DNA of 64,000 nucleotides from B1SED10-225 sp964501415. Its GTDB lineage: Bacteria > Bacillota_I > Bacilli_A > Izemoplasmatales > Izemoplasmataceae. A program made the position numbers and the translations under genes. Each line of letters starts with the position of its first letter. The first letter of the stretch is position 1. Of this stretch, positions 18,145 to 26,856 are shown in pieces. The DNA lies in the NCBI GenBank assembly GCA_964501415.1, contig CAZCSL010000001.1, positions 113,189 to 177,188 on the forward strand, given 5' to 3'. The notes below the pieces were generated by a model, which was given only the letters and a program-made list of their open reading frames with translations, made no database searches and was not told the origin of the DNA.

Positions 18145-18342
18145 ATCATAAAGACGATGACATAGACTATTAGCAAACCATTCGTTTAAAGAGACTTGGT
18201 GGGGCTGCGAACCAAGAACGAATGCTTGTGAACTCATCTATCGAGTTGCCCTAGGGCCGTTAGCTGCGTTAAGGCTTTGAGTGCTTTTGAATTAAGGTGG
18301 TACCGCGGTTAAACATCGTCCTTTTTTAGGGGCGATTTTTAT
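18145..18342 (+). promoter_or_regulatory. T-box leader (leucine) upstream of leuS
   Basis: The T-box sequence AAGGTGGTACCGCGG is at 18294-18308. In Stem I, GAA-CTC-ATCTATCGAGTT (CTC at 18233-18235) matches the position of the specifier codon, giving a leucine codon, consistent with the following gene. A terminator hairpin follows (18315-18342: ATCGTCC...GGGCGAT then T-run). Uncharged tRNA-Leu would stabilise the antiterminator and permit leuS transcription. Confidence 0.92.
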
Positions 18343-18380
18343 TTTCTTGTGCCCAAGCAGAATCATAAGGAGTGATTATG

Positions 18381-20780
18381 ATGAAATACAATCCCCACGC
18401 CATTGAGAAAAAATGGCAAAAACAGTGGTATGAAAGTGACGCTTTCAAAGCCATCGATTTTAGTGAAAAACCGAAATACTATGCCTTAGTTGAATTTCCT
18501 TACCCCTCAGGCAGCGGGATGCATGTAGGCCATATTCGCGCCTATACATCCTTAGAAATCATCGCTAGAAAAAGACGCATGGAAGGCTATAATGTCTTAT
18601 TTCCTATCGGCTTTGACGCGTTTGGTCTGCCGACAGAAAACTATGCGATGAAAGAAAAAATTCATCCTCGCACCATCACCGACAACAACATCGAAATCTT
18701 TACCAACCAATTAAAAAGAGCGGGCTTCAGCTTTGATTTTTCTCGTCTTGTCGATACGACCGACCCCGATTATTATAAATGGACGCAATGGATCTTTTTA
18801 CAGCTCTTTAAGCATAACTTAGCTTACCGTGCCAAAACCACCGTCAATTACTGTCCTTCTTGTCAAGTCGTCTTATCGAACGAAGAGTCGCAAGGTGGGA
18901 AATGTGATCGTTGTGGTGAGTCGGTTGTACAAAAAGAAAAAGACGTGTGGTTTTTAAAAATCACCGCCTACGCAGACCGCTTGTTAGAAGGGTTAAAAGA
19001 TTTACAGACGCTACCGAGAATCAAGACCGAACAAGAAAACTGGATCGGCAAAAGCGAAGGCGCCACCATCCGCTTTAACTTAAACGAAACCAACGATGTT
19101 ATAGAAGTCTTTACTACCCGTTCTGATACCGTGTATGGCGCGACGTTTATGGTCTTAGCCCCAGAACATCCCTTGCTTTTAAAACAAGCGGATAAAATCC
19201 AAAACATCGCTGCCTTGAAAACCTACCAAGAAGCTGCCAAACAAAAGACGGAGTTTGAACGCACCGAAGTCAATAAAGACAAAACCGGTATTAAAATTGA
19301 GGGGTTGAGTGCCAAAAATCCCTTAAGCGGTGAAACGATGCCCATCTATGTGGCCGATTATGTCATGATGGGTTATGGAACGGGGGCGATTATGGCGGTA
19401 CCCGGTCATGATGAGCGCGATTATGCGTTTGCAAAAAAACATGATTTAACCATTCGCGAAGTCATTCAGGGTGGAAACCTTGAAAAAGAAGCTTACACCG
19501 ATACCGAAAGTGGTAAGCTGATTAACAGCGGATTCTTAAACGGCCTTGAAGTTAAAGACGCGATTAAAACCATGAACGATTATTTAGAAGAACATGAACT
19601 TGGTGAGAAAACCGTCAACTTTAAAATGAAAGATTGGGCCTTTAACCGTCAACGCTATTGGGGTGAGCCGATCCCTATTGTTCACTGCGCATCATGTGGG
19701 ATGGTGCCCGTGGATGAGGCGGATTTGCCTGTAACTTTGCCTAAAATTAAAGATTTTGCGCCCGCTAGTGATGGAGAGAGTCCTTTGGCTTCGATTGAAA
19801 GCTTTGTACATACCACGTGTCCTAAGTGTGGTGAGAAGGCCAAACGCGAAACCGATACGATGCCACAATGGGCAGGGTCCAGCTGGTATTTCTTAAGATA
19901 TATTGACCCTAAAAACGATAAGGCCTTAGCCAACTACCAAAAACTAGAATACTATTTGCCGGTAGATTGGTATAACGGTGGCATGGAACACGTCACAAGA
20001 CACGTCATTTATTCACGCTTTTGGCATCAATTCTTGTACGATATCGGCGTCGTGCCGACCAAAGAACCTTATAAGAAACGCTCTGCTCAAGGCTTGATTT
20101 TGGGGCCTGATGGCGATAAGATGAGCAAATCTAAAGGCAACGTCGTCAACCCGATGGACACCATCGAAGCTTATGGGGCCGATACCTTAAGGCTTTATAT
20201 CTTGTTTATCGGTGATTATGAACAAGCCACCCCATGGAGTGAATCCGGCGTCAAAGGCGCGCGGCGTTTCTTAGATAAAGTTTGGCGCTTGCAAGACCAT
20301 CTTAAAACAAGTGATGAACAAGCTTTAATCGCACTTTTACATCAAACGATCGATGGGGTGCACAAAGATGTTGAAGCGACCAAGTTTAATACCGCCATTT
20401 CTAAGTTGATGACATTTGTCAATGAAGCGACCAAAACGGGCTTAAGCAAAGAGACTTTACAAACATTCTTAAAATTATTAAATCCCTTTGCGCCCCATAT
20501 TGCCGAAGAAATCAATGAAAAACTGGGCTTTGATGCGCCGTTGATGTTCGCTCCATTCCCTAAAGCCGATCCTAGCTTGATGCAATCGCAAACGATGACT
20601 ATCGTCTTATCGGTTAACGGTAAAGTGCGAGACAAAATCGAAGTCGATAAAAAGACCGAAAAGGCCGAGTTAGAAAAACGCGCCCTAGAAAGTGAAAAGA
20701 TTCAATCATTCACGCAAGGCAAGCAAATAATCAAGGTCATTGTCGTCCCTAATAAGCTAGTCAATATCGTTGTTAAATAA
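18381..20780 (+). CDS. leuS: Leucyl-tRNA synthetase
   Basis: Class I synthetase, 799 residues. The HIGH signature is GSGMHVGHI near residue 50 and KMSKS is DGDKMSKSKGNVV near residue 580. Two zinc-type Cys clusters are visible (CPSCQ...CDRCG and CASC...CPKCG). The CP1 editing domain contains TTRSDTVYGATFMVLAPEHP and the GHDERDYAFAKKH segment. Two adjacent ATGs exist at 18378 and 18381; the second has better spacing from AAGGAG. Regulation is by the leucine T-box upstream, and a strong terminator follows. Confidence 0.96.
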   Translation: MKYNPHAIEKKWQKQWYESDAFKAIDFSEKPKYYALVEFPYPSGSGMHVGHIRAYTSLEIIARKRRMEGYNVLFPIGFDAFGLPTENYAMKEKIHPRTITDNNIEIFTNQLKRAGFSFDFSRLVDTTDPDYYKWTQWIFLQLFKHNLAYRAKTTVNYCPSCQVVLSNEESQGGKCDRCGESVVQKEKDVWFLKITAYADRLLEGLKDLQTLPRIKTEQENWIGKSEGATIRFNLNETNDVIEVFTTRSDTVYGATFMVLAPEHPLLLKQADKIQNIAALKTYQEAAKQKTEFERTEVNKDKTGIKIEGLSAKNPLSGETMPIYVADYVMMGYGTGAIMAVPGHDERDYAFAKKHDLTIREVIQGGNLEKEAYTDTESGKLINSGFLNGLEVKDAIKTMNDYLEEHELGEKTVNFKMKDWAFNRQRYWGEPIPIVHCASCGMVPVDEADLPVTLPKIKDFAPASDGESPLASIESFVHTTCPKCGEKAKRETDTMPQWAGSSWYFLRYIDPKNDKALANYQKLEYYLPVDWYNGGMEHVTRHVIYSRFWHQFLYDIGVVPTKEPYKKRSAQGLILGPDGDKMSKSKGNVVNPMDTIEAYGADTLRLYILFIGDYEQATPWSESGVKGARRFLDKVWRLQDHLKTSDEQALIALLHQTIDGVHKDVEATKFNTAISKLMTFVNEATKTGLSKETLQTFLKLLNPFAPHIAEEINEKLGFDAPLMFAPFPKADPSLMQSQTMTIVLSVNGKVRDKIEVDKKTEKAELEKRALESEKIQSFTQGKQIIKVIVVPNKLVNIVVK

Positions 20781-20804
20781 CCCTCTTTTTGAGGGTTATT
20801 TTTT
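20777..20804 (+). terminator. Terminator after leuS
   Basis: AATAACCCTC / GAGGGTTATT stem with a T-loop and a T-run; it begins inside the stop codon region of leuS. Confidence 0.9.
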
Positions 20805-20848
20805 ACATATTATAAAATTTCTATAATACAAATTTTTTGTGATTTACG

Positions 20849-20877
20849 TTGAAACTATCGATAAAACGTGATATAAT
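20849..20877 (+). promoter_or_regulatory. Promoter of leucine dehydrogenase-Vor-buk operon
   Basis: TTGAAA (20849-20854), exactly 17 bases, TATAAT (20872-20877). Confidence 0.8.
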
Positions 20878-20885
20878 CCAACATG

Positions 20886-20899
20886 TAAAAACGCTTTCA
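20886..20899 (-). promoter_or_regulatory. cre-like CcpA operator, branched-chain oxidation operon
   Basis: On the minus strand TGAAAGCGTTTTTA matches the cre consensus at 13 of 14 positions. It lies at about +2 to +15 of the expected transcript, the same layout as the glutamate operon, suggesting roadblock repression. Confidence 0.55.
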
Positions 20900-20951
20900 T
20901 GATGATGGCGTTTAAATTATGAGTGTAAACAAATATAGGGAGGCTTTTTTT

Positions 20952-22022
20952 ATGAAAAAATTCGAGTATATGGAAAAGCATGGATACGAACAATTGGTGT
21001 TCTTCTATGACAAGACCACAGGCCTAAGAGGCATCACTTGTGTGCATAATACCACGCTTGGTCCAGCCCTTGGTGGCACCAGACTTTGGGATTATGAAAA
21101 TGAAGATGACGCGACTTTAGATGTATTGCGTCTAGCACGCGGCATGACTTATAAAGCAGCGGCTGCTGGTTTGAACTTAGGTGGCGGTAAGACCGTTTTA
21201 ATCGGCGATGCCGATAAAGTGAAGAGTGAAGCTTATTTCCGTGCTTTAGGTCGTTATGTTCAAACGCTTAATGGGCGTTATATCACGGCTGAGGATGTCA
21301 ATACCTCAACTAAAGACATGGATTTTGTCAATATGGAAACCGATCACGTCGTTGGTCTGCCAGGTAAAAGTGGCAATCCATCACCCGCTACAGCCAAAGG
21401 GGCTTTCCACGGTATTCGGGCTAGCTTAAAAGAAGTCTTTGGCAGCGATGATATGACTGAGCGTACCTTTGTGGTACAAGGCGCTGGGCAAACGGGTGAC
21501 TTCTTAATTGGTTATCTATTAGAAGCTGGCGCGAAAAAAGTTTATTTCAGTGAAATCAATGAAAAGCACATCAAGAAAATTCAAGAAAAATATCCTAAAG
21601 TTGAATTTGTCGCACCTGATGATGTCTATGGTTTAGATGTTGATGTTTATGCGCCATGTGCACTCGGTGCTGCAATCAATGATAAGACCATTGAGCAATT
21701 AAAATGTTCCATCGTTGCGGGTACGGCTAACAACCAACTTGAAGATGAAGAAAAACATGGCCAGCGTTTAAAGGATAAAGGCATTCTATACGCACCGGAC
21801 TTCGTTATTAATGCAGGGGGTTTAATCAATGTTTATCATGAGATTAAAGGCTATAGCGAAACCGCTGCATACAGAGACATCGAAAAGATCAATGATCGTC
21901 TCACCGATATCTATAAGATTGCAAAAGAAGAAGATATTCATACTCAAGCGGCTGCCAAAGCTTTTGCGAAGCGTCGCATTGAAACCATCAACAACATGCG
22001 TGCAAATTACGTTAAGCGTTGA
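20952..22022 (+). CDS. bcd: Leucine (branched-chain amino acid) dehydrogenase
   Basis: NAD-dependent oxidative deamination of leucine, valine or isoleucine to the 2-oxo acid. The 356-residue protein has GPALGGTRLWDYENEDDATLDVLRLARGMTYKAAAAGLNLGGGK, with the catalytic lysine in MTYKAAAAG and the substrate lysine in GGGK, then the Rossmann loop VQGAGQTGDFLIGYLLEAGA. Length and motifs fit LeuDH rather than glutamate dehydrogenase (about 420-450). ATG 20952 follows AGGGAGG; an in-frame ATG at 20919 lies before this ribosome site. It heads the ferredoxin oxidoreductase operon, and its stop overlaps the next ATG (TGATG). Confidence 0.9.
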   Translation: MKKFEYMEKHGYEQLVFFYDKTTGLRGITCVHNTTLGPALGGTRLWDYENEDDATLDVLRLARGMTYKAAAAGLNLGGGKTVLIGDADKVKSEAYFRALGRYVQTLNGRYITAEDVNTSTKDMDFVNMETDHVVGLPGKSGNPSPATAKGAFHGIRASLKEVFGSDDMTERTFVVQGAGQTGDFLIGYLLEAGAKKVYFSEINEKHIKKIQEKYPKVEFVAPDDVYGLDVDVYAPCALGAAINDKTIEQLKCSIVAGTANNQLEDEEKHGQRLKDKGILYAPDFVINAGGLINVYHEIKGYSETAAYRDIEKINDRLTDIYKIAKEEDIHTQAAAKAFAKRRIETINNMRANYVKR

Positions 22023-22669
22023 TGAAAAGAATTCAAATTTTAACGGGACACTATGGCAGTGGTAAGAGTGAAATTGCCATTAATCTTGCCCTTGAACAAA
22101 ACGTGAACATGCTTGTGGATTTGGATATCGTCAACCCTTATTTCAGATCTCGCAGCATGCATGAACTTTTGGAAAAAAACGGCGTTAGTCTCGTTGAATC
22201 TACGATTGAAAAATCTTTAGGAAGTGACCTCCCTTTCATATCTCCGAAAGGGAGTCGTCCTTTTTATGACCCCAATATAACGGCTATATATGATTTGGCA
22301 GGCACGCATGCTGGGGCAAAATTACTGATGCAATACCACAAGTACATAGACCCCAAGGATATTGATTTTTTGGTAGTCATCAATATTTTTCGTATGGAAA
22401 CGGCTACAAAAAAACAAATCATCGATGTCATCAAGACACTAGAAACGTTCGCCCAAGTCAAAGTAACGGGGCTGATTAACAACAGCAACTTGATGCAAGA
22501 AACCACCAGCGCCCACATCGAAGCGGGAGAAGCGGTGGTCAAAAGCGTGTCTGAGGCATTAAATCTTCCCATTCGTTATACCTTCATTGAAGAAAGCATC
22601 GAAACGAATCGCACTTTTGAAGGACAAAACAAACGTTTAACACGTTACTTAGCAAAAAAATGGTTATAG
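22022..22669 (+). CDS. P-loop nucleotide-binding protein of the branched-chain oxidation operon
   Basis: The 215-residue protein begins with a Walker A motif, LTGHYGSGKSEIAINLAL, and contains VDLDIVNPYFRSR, which resembles the switch region of MinD/SIMIBI-type ATPases, then IYDLAGTHAGAKLL and LINNSNL near a nucleotide-base position. It is a soluble P-loop NTPase of unassigned function. It overlaps the bcd stop by one base and is followed after nine bases by the ferredoxin subunit, so it is expressed with the oxidoreductase. A maturation or Fe-S role is a guess from context only. Confidence 0.7.
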   Translation: MKRIQILTGHYGSGKSEIAINLALEQNVNMLVDLDIVNPYFRSRSMHELLEKNGVSLVESTIEKSLGSDLPFISPKGSRPFYDPNITAIYDLAGTHAGAKLLMQYHKYIDPKDIDFLVVINIFRMETATKKQIIDVIKTLETFAQVKVTGLINNSNLMQETTSAHIEAGEAVVKSVSEALNLPIRYTFIEESIETNRTFEGQNKRLTRYLAKKWL

Positions 22670-22678
22670 GAGGCAACT

Positions 22679-22906
22679 ATGGCAGCTAAAGGCAGAATAC
22701 TTATTGCAGAAGATAAATGTAAAGGGTGCAACCTTTGTGTTTATCAATGTCCGGTCAATATTTTAAAATTAGATACATCTAGAACCAATAAAAAAGGTTA
22801 TACGCCATTGATGGTTACCGATCAAGACAAATGTATCGCGTGTTCATTTTGTGCGATGATTTGTCCGGATTCAGTAATTACCGTCGAGCGTTACATCAAG
22901 GATTAA
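22679..22906 (+). CDS. vorD: 2-ketoisovalerate ferredoxin oxidoreductase delta subunit (2x[4Fe-4S] ferredoxin)
   Basis: The 75-residue protein has two clear [4Fe-4S] motifs, CKGCNLCVYQCP and CIACSFCAMICP. It lies directly before the alpha, beta and gamma subunits and should move electrons from the thiamine site to soluble ferredoxin. AGGAGGCAACT precedes ATG 22679. Confidence 0.9.
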   Translation: MAAKGRILIAEDKCKGCNLCVYQCPVNILKLDTSRTNKKGYTPLMVTDQDKCIACSFCAMICPDSVITVERYIKD

Positions 22907-22918
22907 AGGAGGCAAATT

Positions 22919-23992
22919 GTGGCAAAAGTTCTAATGAAAGGCAACGAAGCGATGGCTCTAGCAGCGATCAAAGGTGGGTGTGATGCCTTTTTCGGGTATC
23001 CGATCACCCCGCAAAATGAAATTCCTGAATATTTGAGTTATCATATGGAACAAAACAACCGTATCTTCGTCCAAGCAGAAAGCGAAGTCGCCGCCATCAA
23101 TATGGTGTATGGTGCTGCAGGCAGTGGGGCCAGAGTATTGACATCTTCTTCCTCACCAGGCATCGCTTTAAAACAAGAAGGCATCAGTTATCTAGTCGGA
23201 AGTGAACTGCCAGCCGTCATCATCAACGTCATGCGTGGTGGACCGGGTCTAGGCGGTATTCAACCTTCCCAAGGCGACTACAATCAAATTACTAGAGGTG
23301 GCGGTAACGGCGATTATCGTTTATTGGCTTACGCCCCAGAGACGTTGCAAGAGACCGTCAACATCGTCAAACGCGCCTTTTCTTTGGCAGATTATTACCG
23401 TAATCCAGTCATCATTGCCGTCGATGGGCTCATCGGTCAAATGATGGAACCCGTTGATTTGGATATGGATGTAGAAGAAAAGAAAAGTCCCAAAAAGACT
23501 TGGGCTGCAACCGGCGAGGCAGGAAAAAGAGGCGAACGCAATAAGATTGTTTCCTTGCACCTCGATCCTTATGAGTTAGAAAAACACAACCTAAGACTCA
23601 AAGCGAAATACGATGAGATGGAAGAAAACGAACAACAATATGAGCTAATCAACATGGAAAAAGACCCAAAGATCGTTTTCGTCGCGTATGGCTCCATGGC
23701 CAGAATCGCTAGAAGCGCGATTCAAAGCTTAAAAGCAGAAGGTATTGAAGTGGGTATGATTCGCCCGATTTGTGTCAATCCATTCCCCGCTAAAGCGTTT
23801 GAAGCCTTGCCAAAAAGCGTAGAGACTTTACTAACCTTAGAGATGTCTTTAGGCCAAATGCTACAAGACGTAAAAATTGTAAATCAAGGCCGTTATCAGC
23901 TAGACTTTTATGGTCGCGCGGGTGGCGTGGTACCCGATAGTGAAGAAATTGTTAATAAGGTAAAAGACATGATTGAGGGGGCAATGCAATGA
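22919..23992 (+). CDS. vorB: 2-ketoisovalerate ferredoxin oxidoreductase alpha subunit
   Basis: Oxidative decarboxylation of branched-chain 2-oxo acids to acyl-CoA with reduction of ferredoxin. The 357-residue protein has GNEAMALAAIKGGCDAFFGYPITPQNEIPEYL, FVQAESEVAAINMVYGAAGSGARVLTSSSSPG and VNVMRGGPGLGGIQPSQGDY-type segments of the PFOR-alpha family. The start is GTG 22919, six bases after AAAGGAGG. Assignment to 2-ketoisovalerate rather than 2-oxoglutarate rests mainly on the neighbours (leucine dehydrogenase, butyrate kinase). Confidence 0.88.
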   Translation: MAKVLMKGNEAMALAAIKGGCDAFFGYPITPQNEIPEYLSYHMEQNNRIFVQAESEVAAINMVYGAAGSGARVLTSSSSPGIALKQEGISYLVGSELPAVIINVMRGGPGLGGIQPSQGDYNQITRGGGNGDYRLLAYAPETLQETVNIVKRAFSLADYYRNPVIIAVDGLIGQMMEPVDLDMDVEEKKSPKKTWAATGEAGKRGERNKIVSLHLDPYELEKHNLRLKAKYDEMEENEQQYELINMEKDPKIVFVAYGSMARIARSAIQSLKAEGIEVGMIRPICVNPFPAKAFEALPKSVETLLTLEMSLGQMLQDVKIVNQGRYQLDFYGRAGGVVPDSEEIVNKVKDMIEGAMQ

Positions 23993-24747
23993 AAACCAAA
24001 ACGGTATACAATCCAACCTCAGGTTTAACTGACCGTGATTTAACGTATTGTCCAGGATGCACCCATGGTATCATTCATAAATTGGCCGCAGAAGTGATGT
24101 CAGAAAAAAACTTGATCGAAGAAGCCATCGGCGTAGCTAGCGTTGGTTGTAGCGTCATGAGCTATGAATTTTTCAACTGTGATATGCAACAAGCCGCTCA
24201 TGGTAGAGCGCCTGCGGTGGCCACGGGTATCAAACGCGTTCGTCCTGAACATACGGTATTTACGTATCAAGGCGATGGCGATTTGGCGTCTATCGGTTTA
24301 GCAGAAGTCGTTCATGCAGCGCACCGTGGTGAAAACATTACCGTCATTTTCGTCAACAACGCCATCTATGGCATGACGGGCGGACAAATGGCACCTACGA
24401 CATTGCTTGATCAAAAAACGTCGACCTCTCCAACGGGACGCAAAAAAGAAGGAACGGGTGAGCCGCTGCGCATGTGTGAAATGCTTCAAAGCGTACCCGG
24501 TGCAACTTATTTGGAACGCGTTAGCGTCCATGACCCCAAACATATTCGCAAAGCGAAAAAAGCTCTTGAGAAAGCCTTTGATGTGCAAACGAAAAAGCAA
24601 GGCTTCTCAATGATAGAATTTATCTCTACGTGCCCCGTTAACTGGGGTATCAATCCTAATGATTCATTGAATTGGGCTGTAGAAAATATGATTCCCTATT
24701 TCCCCTTAGGGGTTTATAAAGATGCAACAAAGGATGGTGAGTTATGA
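23989..24747 (+). CDS. vorA: 2-ketoisovalerate ferredoxin oxidoreductase beta subunit (TPP-binding)
   Basis: Thiamine diphosphate-binding subunit, 252 residues. It contains YCPGCTHGIIHKL, then AHGRAPAVATGIKRVRPEHTVFTYQGDGDLASIG with the GDGD(x)..N TPP/Mg motif (N in VIFVNNAIYGMTGGQMAPTT). Overlaps vorB by four bases (ATGA) and vorC by four bases, so the subunits are translated in balance. Confidence 0.9.
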   Translation: MKTKTVYNPTSGLTDRDLTYCPGCTHGIIHKLAAEVMSEKNLIEEAIGVASVGCSVMSYEFFNCDMQQAAHGRAPAVATGIKRVRPEHTVFTYQGDGDLASIGLAEVVHAAHRGENITVIFVNNAIYGMTGGQMAPTTLLDQKTSTSPTGRKKEGTGEPLRMCEMLQSVPGATYLERVSVHDPKHIRKAKKALEKAFDVQTKKQGFSMIEFISTCPVNWGINPNDSLNWAVENMIPYFPLGVYKDATKDGEL

Positions 24748-25289
24748 AAAAAGAAGAAAAAGTCATCATCGCTGGTTTCGGCGGACAAGGCGTCATGCTC
24801 ATGGGACAAATTCTTTCTTATGCCGCCAATGAAGAAGCGTTAAACACGGTTTGGATTCCATCTTATGGTCCTGAGACCAGAGGCGGCACGGCGAATTGTT
24901 CGGTGACGATTTCTAAAGATTCGATCCATGCGCCAGTCGTCACCCATCCACATACGCTTGTGGCTTTAAACGAGCCTTCTTTGAACAAATTTCAAGACAA
25001 GATTAAACCCGGTGGCTTACTTATTTCCAATAAGAGCCTTATCAAAGAGGCTACCTTTAGAGACGATATTAACGTCATTGAGATTGATGCTTCTCAAACC
25101 GCCATTGACCTAGGCAATATCAAAGTTGCCAATATGGTTATTTTAGGGGCTTATCTCGGGGCGACTAAGATATTTGATGAAAGCGCGATTCACAAAGTTT
25201 TCGAAAAGATTTTTACAGGGGATAAAGCCAAGCTGATCGATTTGAACAAACAAGCACTACAAGCTGGAATGGCGGCGGCTGGCAAGTAG
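24744..25289 (+). CDS. vorC: 2-ketoisovalerate ferredoxin oxidoreductase gamma subunit
   Basis: The 181-residue protein starts with VIIAGFGGQGVMLMGQILSYAA, the signature of the PFOR gamma domain, and has WIPSYGPETRGGTANCSVTIS, which contacts CoA in the family. It closes the four-subunit set DBAC and is followed after 16 bases by butyrate kinase. Confidence 0.9.
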   Translation: MKKEEKVIIAGFGGQGVMLMGQILSYAANEEALNTVWIPSYGPETRGGTANCSVTISKDSIHAPVVTHPHTLVALNEPSLNKFQDKIKPGGLLISNKSLIKEATFRDDINVIEIDASQTAIDLGNIKVANMVILGAYLGATKIFDESAIHKVFEKIFTGDKAKLIDLNKQALQAGMAAAGK

Positions 25290-25305
25290 GAAGGAGTGAT
25301 TCTCT

Positions 25306-26364
25306 TTGAGAATCCTAACGGTAAATCCTGGTTCCACCAGCACCAAGGTTGCGGTCTTTCAAAAACAAAAACGCATTGCTAAGGCAACCATCAAACACGA
25401 TGATGCCAAAATGTTACAATTTGACAACCTTGTTGAACAATTACCTTATCGCCAAGCGCTTATAGAATCGTTTTTAAAAGAATACGATATCGATATCAAA
25501 AGTATCGATGGCTTCATTGGTAGAGGGGGCTTACTCCGTCCTTTAAGCAGCGGCCTTTATCGCGTCAATGAAAAGATGATCCAAGAACTAAAAGAAAATG
25601 CCCACGGTGAACACGCCTCAAATCTTGGCGGCTTGATCGCCCGTGCGCTAGCCAAAAGCATCGGTAAAGAAGCGTATATCGCTGACCCTGTGGTCGTCGA
25701 TGAAATGGACGAAGTCGCTAAATTTTCTGGTTTAAACGGCGTAACCAGACGCAGCTTATTTCATGCTTTGAATCAAAAGGCCGTCGCGAGAAAATACGCG
25801 GAAGAAGTTAACATTCCTTATGAAGAGTTGCACTTGATTGTGGCTCATCTTGGGGGTGGGGTATCTGTTGGGTATCATAAACTAGGCAAGGTCGTCGATG
25901 TCAATAACGCCTTAGATGGCGATGGCCCCATGAGTCCTGAAAGACCCGGATCTTTGCCGGTCAATGGGGTTGTTGAGCTTTGTTATGGCGGCCAGACCAA
26001 AGACGAAGTCATGAAATTCGTGCGTAAATATGGCGGTATGTTTTCATACCTAAATACCAAAGACGCCGAAGAAGTCTCGGATATGCTTGCCTCAGGCCGC
26101 GTCGAAGCCCGTAAAGTCGTCGATGCGATGGTTTACCAAATCGCCAAGGAAATCGGGGCTTTACACGCCTTGACCAAAGGCCAATTAGACGCCATTATCC
26201 TAACGGGTGGGTTGGCATACAATCAAGATATCATCATGCCTTTGATTGACATGCTTGAGCATCTGGGCGATATCACCATTTATCCAGGTGAAAACGAACT
26301 AGAAGCTTTGGCTTTCAATATGCGTGCCTACTTAGAAGGCCGTATCAAACCATTGGAATACTAA
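25306..26364 (+). CDS. buk: Butyrate kinase / branched-chain fatty acid kinase
   Basis: Forms ATP and a free acid (isobutyrate, isovalerate or butyrate) from the acyl phosphate. The 352 residues are typical. Motifs: ILTVNPGSTSTKVAVF (phosphate loop 1 of acetate/butyrate kinases), GRGGLLRPLSSGLYRVNEKM, LVVAHLGGGVSVG-type phosphate-2 loop, and IILTGGLAYN (adenosine loop). The start is TTG 25306, nine bases after AAGGAG, with no ATG available. The partner phosphotransacylase (ptb) is not present in the operon. A terminator follows. Confidence 0.93.
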   Translation: MRILTVNPGSTSTKVAVFQKQKRIAKATIKHDDAKMLQFDNLVEQLPYRQALIESFLKEYDIDIKSIDGFIGRGGLLRPLSSGLYRVNEKMIQELKENAHGEHASNLGGLIARALAKSIGKEAYIADPVVVDEMDEVAKFSGLNGVTRRSLFHALNQKAVARKYAEEVNIPYEELHLIVAHLGGGVSVGYHKLGKVVDVNNALDGDGPMSPERPGSLPVNGVVELCYGGQTKDEVMKFVRKYGGMFSYLNTKDAEEVSDMLASGRVEARKVVDAMVYQIAKEIGALHALTKGQLDAIILTGGLAYNQDIIMPLIDMLEHLGDITIYPGENELEALAFNMRAYLEGRIKPLEY

Positions 26365-26375
26365 TAAGTAAAATA

Positions 26376-26416
26376 CGCACCTTTTGCCAATCATTGTGGT
26401 GAAAGGTGCGATTTTT
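26376..26416 (+). terminator. Terminator hairpin after buk, overlapping the next ribosome site
   Basis: CGCACCTTTTGCC pairs with GGTGAAAGGTGCG and a T-run follows. The 3' arm includes GAAAGGTG, the probable ribosome-binding site for the ATG at 26417, so the hairpin could both end the buk transcript and limit translation of the small downstream gene in read-through RNA. Confidence 0.7.
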
Positions 26417-26776
26417 ATGAAAAGATGCCGAATTTGTCATCAACCATTCAAACCATTGCAATCATTTGAGACGCTGTTTGTCTATCAAGAAGTTTGTCAA
26501 GGGTGTGAATTGTTTTTAGAATTGCCCTTGAAAGATAGCGTCTTGCCTTTGGATGATAACGAGTTAATCGTCCATAGTTTTGAAGCCAAAAAACACCCTG
26601 CTTTGTTTTATTTGATGATGCACCATATTGAAAAGACTAAAACGGGGATTATTATTCATGACCCCTCCCCGATAGACAAACAAGCTTGGCCCCTTTTAAC
26701 CGCTTTGTTTAAACCTCTAAGAATTTATACTTATCGTCGTTTAACGCTCGATGAAATCGAAGAGATGTTACAATGA
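26417..26776 (+). CDS. Small zinc-ribbon-type protein in the comF-like position
   Basis: The 119-residue protein begins MKRCRICHQPF and has a second pair CQGCELF at about residues 28-31, a CxxC...CxxC zinc site like that at the N-terminus of ComFC-type proteins. The remaining 90 residues show no phosphoribosyltransferase motif. In Bacillus the comF genes lie just upstream of hpf-secA-prfB, and this gene occupies that position, so it may be a reduced ComF relative; this is inference. No named function can be assigned. The start at 26417 is preferred to 26384 because the family-like cysteine region starts there. Confidence 0.55.
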   Translation: MKRCRICHQPFKPLQSFETLFVYQEVCQGCELFLELPLKDSVLPLDDNELIVHSFEAKKHPALFYLMMHHIEKTKTGIIIHDPSPIDKQAWPLLTALFKPLRIYTYRRLTLDEIEEMLQ

Positions 26777-26819
26777 GTAATTGCCAATTCTTTTTAAAAC
26801 AAAACTAAAAAATTTATGT

Positions 26820-26825
26820 TATAAT
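26820..26825 (+). promoter_or_regulatory. -10 box upstream of hpf
   Basis: TATAAT about 32 bases before the hpf start codon, followed by a second TATAAT-like stretch; the -35 is unclear. Confidence 0.4.
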
Positions 26826-26856
26826 ACGTATATAATTTACAAAGGAGATGATGGAC

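Noticed and set aside
20340..20640. Open frame on the minus strand within leuS (and similar long antisense frames in other genes)
   Set aside because: They lie fully inside strongly identified genes, lack ribosome sites and show no family features; they are codon-bias shadows.
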